NCBI GenBank assembly: GCA_963681505.1
Contig: OY811992.1
Location: forward strand, 806,001 to 870,000
DNA from: Eunapius fragilis
Taxonomy: Eukaryota > Porifera > Demospongiae > Spongillida > Spongillidae
Length of the DNA: 64,000 nt
Direction of reading: 5' to 3'
Shown here: positions 31,666 through 42,200 of the stretch, piece after piece
Layout of the letters: every line of letters starts with the position of its first letter
How positions within the stretch are numbered: the stretch's first letter is position 1
Translations under genes and position numbers: made by a program
Notes under the pieces: generated by a model
What the model saw: the letters and a program-made list of their open reading frames with translations, nothing else
Told to the model about the DNA's origin: nothing
The model's database searches: none

Positions 31666-33342
31666 ATGGATATCAACTCGCTACCGTTTGTCAGGTGAAG
31701 GAAAAAAAAAAAGTCATACGTACTCATATCCACTTCGTCATTGCTACCGTGTTGCGTATTTCCAGGTCCTCCTTTACCGTAAGGAGAGCGCAAGGTTTGC
31801 AGAGCTCGTTGTCGGAGAGCAAGCAAACCACAGACGTGCGTTACGAGCCAGACCTGCGAAGCAACGATAGGTTTGCAAGGCATGAAATGCTTGTTTCATA
31901 TTAGTAATTACGTACATATGGCGTATCACCTTATATTCGTCAGAAGTCATGCAGCACAGGTAACATGCACTATGACGATGCTAAAAACTTATGCGTCATT
32001 GCATATGATGTACCGTAGATGGATGGAGTATGGCGCGTTACTGTACATAGGCAGACTGCCAAATTGAAGGCAGCGAACTGTCCAACAGACATAGCAGTAG
32101 ACTCTCCCAATGATCTGCCAGCCCCCTCAAAGTTGAAAAGAAGGTGTGTTTCGTGCATCCATGTTTGAGAAGTTGAGCCTAAACGTATATTCCAGGCAAT
32201 CTAGCGTGGAAGGTACCATTCCAAGGAATGTTAAGCGGAGCAAAAGGATGGACATACGTGACCACCTTGCCCAACTCAAAAGAAAGCAGCTCCATTTTGA
32301 TCTGAAGTAAGCATGTTACCTTAATTGGCTGACACAAGAGTTACTATATTCTGACATGCTTTGGTGTGATGTTGTGGCACACAGCAGGGTCAACTCTATT
32401 GTTCATATATGCAGACATTAGCTATGATGTCATTTCCCAGCTGAAAAATTTCCATCAATTGTAACTATGTGCTTCTCTAATAACATTGTTTTAGCGGTGA
32501 CTTTTGTGATGATAGCCTCACTGAGTCTGTTGAGCCACAGCAAGTTCCAGGCTCACCTGAGCTTCACACACAGACTGCATGCTATAGTGATGACCCCACA
32601 ACCTCCGCTGCAGTGTATGGAGAGGCAGTTTTGGACTTTGAATCTGAAACTGTACAGAATTGGGAATGTGATTCTTTGCTGAGCCATAGTGATATAGTAG
32701 AAAGGAGATATGGGTACAATCAGTGTGAGGAGAATGCTTATCATGATCAATACCAGGAGAATGCTTATCATGATCAATACCAGGAGAATGCTTATCAGGC
32801 ACCTCAATCCATCCTGCTCACAGAGCCACTCAATGTGCCCACTGAGGTGGGTCTTGTGATATTTTGGGGTGCATGGCCAACATGATACCTGAGGCATGTA
32901 CCAGCATCGGTGGTAATCATTCCACCATTTAATATTATGTGTGTTGGTTTATTCTATGAGATATCCATGTGCCATTGCCTTATTCCTTGGTGCTGATCAC
33001 TAAGTAATGTTTTAAGACTTTGCACTGTATCTTGAATCATCTTTCCCTGCATGATACAATGTCACCTACCAGGGTTTGCCAGACACTGTCAGGTTGACAG
33101 ACAGACATCACGAAGAGGAAGATTTTGCTGAGGTTGTATCCTTTTAAATGTCATGCCTTCAGATTTTAGAATAATGTCTTATATTTTGCGATTTCCTTGA
33201 CTGTGTATGGCCCACTTTACATGGTAATGCCGTAACCACTGGGCTTCGCATGCCTGTGTTTGATAATGTGACCTCTGCTGAGCCATGCAGTGTTGATATT
33301 TCAAGTTTCAGTATTATAAACTACTACCCAAGAGAAGAGTGA
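31666..33342 (+). CDS. Unrecognised 269-residue protein, seven exons
   Basis: Proposed exons 31666-31694, 31766-31870, 32051-32143, 32196-32306, 32495-32846, 33073-33132, 33283-33342; all junctions are GT-AG, phases join and the sum is 810 nt. It starts MDINSLPFVRSSFTVRRAQG. A basic segment at about residues 90-125 (KLKRRQSS, NVKRSKRMDIRDHLAQLKRK) looks like a nuclear-localisation or nucleic-acid-binding patch. The large fifth exon is acidic and contains 2.5 copies of a 9-residue repeat built on ENAYHDQYQ. It ends SFSIINYYPREE. No signal peptide, membrane segment or known domain is seen. The first 29-nt exon and the last exon are the weakest parts. I do not recognise the family and assign no function. 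Confidence 0.55.
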
Positions 33343-33895
33343 AATGGTGGACTGTAATCTGCTTGACCACCTTATGGACCTATCCTATCCAAATTCAGTA
33401 TTCATTTTCATCATCTCATATGCTGGATTCGGACTGCCTACAGAACTATGCTGTATGCCTAAGATGTATCTGCCTAAGATGTATCAAACTTTGGTGCACT
33501 GCCACTTTATCGATTGAGTACTCGCATTTCACGCATGCGCAGTTTTTAAAGCAATCATATTTTAAAACGATCTTTAAAAAAAAAAAATACAAAAGGATGA
33601 CTTTTAAAAAAAAACAAAACAAAAATCGCGCGTACTGTTACCTTAAAAAAAAACACTCACACAATGTAGTACAGCTCTAAGAATTGTGAACTATTCAGAA
33701 AAATCATAGATCCTTGGTGGAACGACATTCAACCTGTTGCCGTATGCGGCAGCATTATTTACAGATATTCATAAATTGCGCCTTTGGTGCTGTCAATACG
33801 CAAGCCAGCACCAAACTCCCCCCCCCCCCCCCCCCCCCGCATGCACACGTTGAAGGAGATTCACTAACAACAGAGGGGCGTGGCTGGACAGGAAT
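33343..33895. other. Intergenic region without recognised gene
   Basis: AT-rich stretch with A-runs at 33575-33660 and a C-run at about 33820-33837. It must hold the promoter of the downstream hydrolase-ABC gene. Nothing else was recognised. Confidence 0.6.
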
Positions 33896-34013
33896 ATGAA
33901 GTGCTGGGAAGCGGTTGTTTGGGTTCTTATGATTTGTTCTTTCTACCGCGCGGAGTGCTGGTTAACTCTTACGTAAGCGACAACGTTTGTACGATCCCCC
34001 GATCCTCCCTCCA

Positions 34014-34053
<40 letters not shown>

Positions 34054-36205
34054 CCTTTCTATCCGTTCACTACCATCTAGGTCTATTTCAGCCGCGGAAA
34101 ACGTCGGTGCCTACTGCAACGACAAGAAGCCTGCAATATATTACATCGAAAAGAGAAACAGCAATGGCTGGGTGGTCCACTTTGAAGGTGGGGGCGGGTG
34201 CTACTCCTACAGAGACTGCAATGAGCGGTACAAGCAAGGGGCCCTCAAGAACCTCATGTCACCTTCCAACTACCCTGATTCCATCCAAGGAGCCGATATC
34301 CTGTCCAGCAGCCCCGACGAGAACGATGCGCTGGCGGGCTTTTCGCAGGTCCTGGTCCCTTACTGCAGCAGCGACGGGTGGCTTGGAAGCCGCTCGCTTA
34401 ACAACACCGGGGTGGCATTTAACACTTCGGCGGACGCAGATAATTTCGCCTTTAGAGGACACGTGATATTCCAGGCCGTGGTCAACGAACTGATCACCGC
34501 GTACAATTTGACGAACTCCTCCGAACTGATCCTCGTCGGGACTAGCGCCGGCGGGATCGGAGTCCTCAACCACCTCACGTGGGTGCGCGCGCAGCTACCC
34601 GGCGCGCTAATCAAAGTCGTCGTGGACTCTGCTTGGTTCATCGAATTCGGCGGGCGTACGGTATCTTCGTGGTCCCAGCCCGGCTCTGGCGCCTTCACAA
34701 ACCTCGAGGCCTGTGGAGATACCTCGCTCGGCTACCCTTGCTGCGTCTCCGCGGCCTGTCTCTTTGACAGGGACTACCTGACAGATTCACTTAACATTCC
34801 AATATTCCTCGTTTCCAGCATCTACGACATATACGTCCTCAAGGACACGCTGACGCCCCTCCTCCAAGGCGCTGAGGCGAGCAGTGACGACCTGCTGCGG
34901 ACGTTTAACTCCTATGGCGCCCTCATGAACGCAAGCCTCGTGCAGACCGCCTCCGCCCACAGGAACGTCTCCGTGTACGCTCCGTCCTGCACGCAGCACG
35001 TGTACCTGGCTACGTCATCGCTCTGGAGTCCCACGGGAGGCATCCTCAATGCAACCGAAAATGGAACGTACCAACAGGGCGACTTCTGGCTGACTAACTA
35101 CATCTTGGAAGGCATTTGGAACAGGGTCTCCATTTCCGCCAATGGGACTGACGTAACCCTTCACGAAGCTATCGTCAAGTGGTACAAGTCCGGAGGTGAG
35201 CAGGCGGTGTACGTGGATGGCTGCAAGGGCCCCGTTTGCAGCCGGACGTGCACCAGCGGCGTGGGAATCACTCTCGGCAAACACCAGTGGTCAAGCGCCG
35301 TCAACGTCACCGTGCTAGTTCTCGTGGGGGCGGAGGTCCTGGCGTGTCTGGCGGCCAAGCTGGTGATGTACGCGACCGCCAAGTACCTGCTGCTAAGGCA
35401 GCGAGGGTTCCTCCAGAGACGCAAGGTCCGTTTCCCCCCTCCACGGCACAAGGTGGGCATATCCTGCCTCAACCTGACGTACCGGGTGGAGACGGTGAGC
35501 AGGCCTAGGCCTGCATTGCACTGCTTGTCCTCTCTGTGCTACGGTCGTGCCAAATCGAAAGTGCTCCCGGTCATACCGAGAGTGACACCTGACAGCGGGC
35601 ATGAGAGCCTCGCCGACCATGGTTGCCATAGCAACATACGACACAGTGGCAACACCATCACAACTCTACTACAAAACCATAGCTCATTGGGGACGAAGAC
35701 CATCCTGAGGGATGTAAACTTCTACGTCAACCCGGGAGAGCTGGCGGCCATAATGGGACCCTCCGGCTGTGGGAAGACCACCTTGCTAGACATACTGCTA
35801 GGTCAGAGGGCCTCCGGGAGCATTGAGGTGGGTCACTGAACACTTTTTGCATCAATGTGGGCAATGTGGTCATGTGACTATGTCCCAACACACAGTAATG
35901 GTTCACAGCACTCCTTCCCAATCTTGCCTTCCTACCTAGGGTGATGTGTTCATCAATGGGGTGCCCCTGAAATCTGTGAAGGACTGGTTTGTGCTGAATG
36001 CTGGCTACGTGAGACAACTTGCTGTTTCATTTTACTCTGAGTTGACTGTTCGCCAGAACCTACTCCTATCCATGACGATGCAGTCACAGAAAGGACAGTC
36101 CACTTACCAAATCCTTGAGCGTGTGGAACAAGTGATACAAGAGGTGACGGCCTCTTCCCTCACTTTCCTCCTCCCCACTCCTCCCCTCATTTGCTTTGCT
36201 CTTCC

Positions 36206-36239
<34 letters not shown>

Positions 36240-36259
36240 CCTCCCTCTCTCTCCCTCTC

Positions 36260-36294
<35 letters not shown>

Positions 36295-39200
36295 TTCTTT
36301 TTCTCTCTCCCTCTCTCTCTTTCTCTCTTTCTCTCACGCACGCACATTTGTATATAAACTGCTCATTTATTTATAGACTGGTTTGCAAGAAACAGCAGAT
36401 ATTAAAGTTGGAAGTGAGAGTGGTCTTGGTATCAGTGGTGGGCAGGTAGGTCTCATGGGGATGTAATGAGGGGGATATTGTGGGGTAGCCCATTATGCAA
36501 GGGTTACATTGTGATTGCAATCTCTAATTAATGCCCTGTCTAAGTACCTGTAGTTAATAATGTCCCATCCCCATGTCTTGCAGAAAAGAAAATTGGGCAT
36601 AGCAGTGCAGCTGTTGAGTATGCCAAGCATACTGTTCCTGGATGAGCCAACATCAGGCAAGGGGGTGGGGATGAGCCAACATCAGGCAAGGGGGTAGGGA
36701 TGAGTCAACATCAGGCAAGGGGGTAGGGGATGAGCCAACATCAGGCAAGGGGGTAGGGGATGAGCCAACATCAGGCAAGGGGGTAGGGATGAGCCAACAT
36801 CAGGCAAGGGGGTGGGGATGAGCCAACGTCTGGCAAGGGGGTAGGGATGAGCCAACATCAGGCAAGGGGGTAGGGATGAGCCAACATCAGGCAAGGGGGT
36901 AGGGATGAGTCAACATCAGGCAAGGGGGTGGGGATGAGCCAACGTCTGGCAAGGGGGTAGGGATGAGCCAACATCAGGCAAGGGGGTAGGGATGAGCCAA
37001 CATCAGGCAAGGGGGTGGGGATGAGCCAACATCAGGCAAGGGGGTAGGGGATGAGCCAACATCAGGCAAGGGGGCAGCGCCTTTTCGTTCATTTTTATAA
37101 CTGTTCTGGTTACTGTTTTAACCTTTCCTTTTCAGCTTGATGTGTGGTGCTTCACTCCCCTGTATGTGTAGAAATCATAACTAGTAATAACTAGTATGTC
37201 TACAAGTAGCTATTGGCTTTTTAACACCGACTCCGTGAAAATCGAATACTTTTTTTGTCGAACCCCAGCTTTGGGAAAATTAGCAATTGCCGGTAAAAGT
37301 ATATTGTTAGATAGTTCAATCATCACCAAGACGTTTGGCATTGTTTCCTGCCTTGTATCTATAGTGGACCCTAAGCTATACCCATTCTAAGTGACGCAGT
37401 TCTAAATTTATCGATGTTGAAGCGTTGTCCAGGACACTTTTCCACGGATGATTAGTGCAAGTTTTATAGTTTAGAACGAATATGAGGCCACATCAGGAAT
37501 TATGCCTTCAGTTGGCTTAGTTCATGTACAAAATTCCAGCAAAACCCACATGCAGCCTCATGCCCTGACGAGAAACAAGTGACTGTAATTGATTTCAGCC
37601 TGGGGACTAGCAGGTCTGGGTACGTGACTATTGTCCCTCATATAGTAACATGCGAAGACTTCCACATAGTTTAGACGTGAAGTTATGCATCGGATACACG
37701 TCTTTAAAAGACGTATAATGGCCTTAGTTGTATATATTTTTTTACTTCTCGTTTTTTAAAATGTTACTGCGACTTGGGGATTTCAAAACGAAGCTACTAC
37801 TGGGTAGTCCACTACTACTGGGTAGTCCACTACTACTGGGTAGTCCACTGATTGGATTCACTGCTTTATCATGCTAGTGTCAAATAACGTCCATATTGAC
37901 TCGGCTCTGGACCCACAATATTGAGCCTGCACACGACCAATATTTGGGTCTGGAGTCGAGGCATAAGGGAGTTTAGTTCTTGTTTCGTCACTAGCATGAT
38001 AGGTAGGATATTGCAGAATTTGACCGAGCCTACCCATACTAACCAAGTGAGCAAGTTTAATGTTGTGGAAAAAAGTGTCCAGTACCGCCTCTCTGCCTAA
38101 ACGAACGCTGGTTCTGGGCGGTGATTTTAAAAATTTTGTGTGGTGCATCCCATGTGGTGTTCGGTGTTCAGTGACACTCCATGTGGTGTTCAGTGTACAC
38201 TCCATGTGGTGTTCAGTTTACACTCCATGTGGTGTTTTTTGTAGGCCTGCATCCCACCCTTGAGTGTAAATGTCATCTTTTCACTGGCCCACAGGATTTA
38301 TTAAATTCTCTCTTTCTCCTTTGACCTCTTGACCTTTTGACCTCTTGCAATGAATGTTCCAACAGGTCTGGACTCAGCTTCATCACTGGAGGTACTGCAT
38401 ACTCACACACACTAACACCTGACCTCTAACGCCTAACTCTTAACCCCTAACCCTAAGGTACTGCACACACTGAGGCAGCTGGTAGACACTGGACATACCG
38501 TTATTGTTACCATCCATCAGCCAAGGAGCAAAGTCTTTCACATGTTCGACAAAATCCTCTTCCTGTCAAAGGGAAACGTCGCTTTTTTTGGTTCCCCGCT
38601 GAAGGTGTTTGAGTTCATCAACACATCTCTGCGGCAGCAAGTGACGGTGTGTGAGATGGTGGGAGGAGGATGGGGAGGAGAGGGGGAGGGGCTGATGTGG
38701 AATGTGTGTGGCTGCTGACGTAGGAAAGTGTGATCATGACTGAGGTATGTCTGCTGTTTGCTTGACAGCTGCACAAAGATGTCAACCCTGCTGATGCACT
38801 GCTTGACCTCCTGAAGAAGGAGGACCTGCAGAAACAGCTGGTCTCCTCTTACTGGGACAGTGGGGACCCTCGTTCCATAGAACAGGCAGTGAATGCTGCT
38901 AGAGCACCCGTCTCTGAGGAACCTCTGGCTACCTTTAAGTATGGTTAATTAACTGCACCGTCAATTGGTCTAATCATTTGGCTATCCCTGCAGACGTAAC
39001 CCAGGGCTATGGCAGAGGATCATGTCCCTCGAAGCACGGGCATCTCTGCGCCAATCAAAATTCAGCATTGTGTACTTGCCTATCCTGTATCCCTTATTTG
39101 GTGTGGTCCTAGGTATGTTATCTCTTATTTGATGTGGTCCTAGGTATGTTATCCCTTATTTGGTGTGGTGTTATCCCTTATTTGGTGTGGTCCTAGGTAT

Positions 39201-42200
39201 GTTATCTCTTATTTGATGTGGTCCTAGGTATGTTATCCCTTATTTGGTGTGGTGTTATCCCTTATTTGGTGTGGTCCTAGGTATGTTATCTCTTATTTGA
39301 TGTGGTCCTAGGTATGTTATCCCTTATTTGGTGTGGTGTTATCCCTTATTTGGTGTGGTCCTAGGTATGTTATCCCTTATTTGGTGTGGTCCTAGGTATG
39401 TTATCCCTTATTTGGTGTGGTCCTAGGTATGTTATCCCTTATTTGGTGTGGTCCTAGATATGTTGCCGATTTTTTTGTCCTATAGCATTGGGATTTAATT
39501 ATGGAAGGATACCTAGCGACAGATGACTTATTTAATCTATGTCATGATTGCATTAAGCGATTCGATAGAAATGTGTAGCTCTAGTCATAGTAACAGCCAA
39601 CTATGAAGTATCAGCTTCATTATGAAACTATGAAGGGGGGTGGGGGGGGGGTCGGAACAGTGGAAAATTACAGCAATTCATTGCATATTTGTGGCCCGGT
39701 ATAAGTAAACGTTGGTTGCTGTTGCGTAATTGTCATCATCCTCAAAACATTTTAAATGCACGTCAACATCTATGATGCAATCACGATGTGGTCAAATGCT
39801 ATGGGCGCACAGTCATTACCGTGTCTATTTTTAGCCATTATGCAACTCGGACACCGTCTATAAGTTGAGGTTCAAAACATTGCATTTCTATTTAAGCTTC
39901 AGTAACAAAAGAAGGAACATGTTCAAGGCAGTGTGTCAGCACAATAAAGCACTCACTTACAACACCAAATGGTAAATAAATACTCATAACCTAAGCTATT
40001 CATTTGTCTGGAGCCTTGCTGGTTGATGTTCATTTTTAATGATATTCACAACATGGGTCAAATTCCCAGGAACTACTAACATGGTTGTTGATAACAAGGG
40101 GCCTAGCATTTTGCATGGTTTTTTGTCGAGGCGCCTTTGTGTCAACAAAGGAATAGGGCTGATAGGGCTGAACGACAAGCTAAAATACCTCAAGAGCCAA
40201 GAACAAGTATTAAAAGATCGGGTCATCAGAAGCGTGCAAAGCAAAAGCCCATGCTCCCTAATCATTAAGATAGAGTAAACAAATAAATAAATAAACATTC
40301 TGTAACAAGAAAGTTGATGGGATATAGGAATTGAAGGCGAGGAAACAAATTTTAACAGGCCTCATTTAGTAGGTCTATATGGTTGGCTAAAGCTTGTGTG
40401 CTGGATACAAGGTCTGTAAAAAATTGTTTCACTCACCCTTCTTCCTGGTTCAAGCCTTTGTTCCCTTTCTTTTTATACCTACCTTCAAAGGGTAAGACCC
40501 TGTTATAACATTAGACTGACTACTAGTGTATATTTTGGCATAATTTGCATTTTTACCCTACCTCCACCTCCTCTCCCTCTCCTCTCCCTCACACAAAGGC
40601 ACAACATATTACAACACCACTGCCATCCAAGTACTGTCTCTCACGTGTGTCCTGTGCTGTTCAAGTGCCCTGTTCATGAGTGGTATAGTCATGAACCTGC
40701 TCCTTGAACCACTGAAGATATTCCACCTTGAGTATGCTGACGGCATTGCTTACTGCTATGACATCATTTTCCACGTATTTGTGAGGATGACAGCTGTGTC
40801 ACTCCTCCCCCTCCTTGTGTGCTTCCTCATTGTATCTGGGCTCGTCTATCATATCTTTGGTTCAGCTTCATTCATGTCCATCCTCCTCATCTTCCTTGCT
40901 GACAACCAGGTGTGGGTGGCCCTCTTCATCGTGATAGGGGTTCTCTTTCCCCCTGGAGCGGCCAGGATATGTGCTGTCATGTCTGCCATTGGTGGCTTTT
41001 TCTGCGGGTTCATCGTTCCCGTAACAGTAATGCCCGCCTATTACAAGTGGATAACGTACATTAACCCCTCCTTCTACGCGTACTCTGCCATAGGGGCCAT
41101 TGTTCTAAGTGAGAGGGAACAGCTGGACTGTGGTAAGGACTCTAAGCTCGAGTGCTTTTCGGAGTCAGGACTTTCTCTGTTGAAGAGTTTTGGTCTTGAG
41201 TATACCAACCCTTTCATGAACCTGCTGATAATGGCAGCCATGACGGTGACCCTGTTGGTGCTAGCTGTGGTGGTGCTGATGTGTAGGATGAGGTATCAGA
41301 GCTTCCAGCTGTACTCCTGGCTGGCTAGGCTGTGGGTGGGCTGCCGTGGAAACTGTGGGAGGTGAGTCATTGTACATTATTGTCTGTCCCGAGGGACATT
41401 TTTAAATGTGGACTTTATCATGCGTCCTATTCACAGGAAAAAATGTCTAGGCTGGGTTTTTCAAACAACATCCAGGGTAAAAGGCAGCATGCTGAGTGCT
41501 TTCCCATCCTGGAGTTGAGCATCCAGATTGGGAAGAACATATAAACCATCCTGGTTTTGTGGAACAATAATCCCTGGTCGTTGTTCCACAAAACCAGGAT
41601 AGTTCTTATGCTTTTCACCATACATACTGGATGCTCGATTTCAGGATGGGAAAGACTGAACGTGTTGTGTTTTGGATTTAAACCACCCAGTGTTTTGTTC
41701 AGCCTAGACGTTTTCTTCCTGTGAATATCATTAGAAAACCATTTAATCTCTAGTGTCTAGCACGTTTAAGGCCCACCACACACGGAGCAATATCGCTGGC
41801 GATTCCGAGATTTCTTTTCTTTTTTTCCATAATTTATTAGACTACAAACAAAATACGGACAAAACGCAGGTATTGCCGGCAATATCGCCCTGTGTGTGCC
41901 GGGCCTTAGGACTAATTTAAAAGTGCTGATCAATGAGGATAGGTTTGAAAGTTTGATCTAAGCCGTACTGTTGTGTTCAGATACATCTTGTTATGTGAGA
42001 CAATTGTGTGGTGGCTAGTGTCTGTGATTAGGACTGGTCAAGTGTGTCCAGACCTCTGAAGGTACCGGGTATGTGGGATCAGCTTACCTAGTGCCCATGT
42101 GCAGAGCGCTGTGGGGATCATGGGGGATCCATTACACCCTTGTGTGGATCATGGGACATCCATTACACCCTTGTGGGGATCATGGGGGATCCATTACACC

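Noticed and set aside
33133..33282. Extension of the unknown gene through NAVTTGLRMPVFDNV in frame before 33283
   Set aside because: No acceptor in the required phase exists upstream of this stretch; using the acceptor at 33282 keeps phase, so the stretch is treated as intron.
38400..38460. Telomere-like taaccctaa repeats near 38440
   Set aside because: Only two to three degenerate units (taacccctaaccctaag) immediately before a splice acceptor; not a telomeric tract.
40039..40278. 79-codon plus frame and 100-codon minus frame in an ABCG intron
   Set aside because: Overlapping opposite frames in unique sequence without family similarity; possibly an old transposon fragment but no ends were found.
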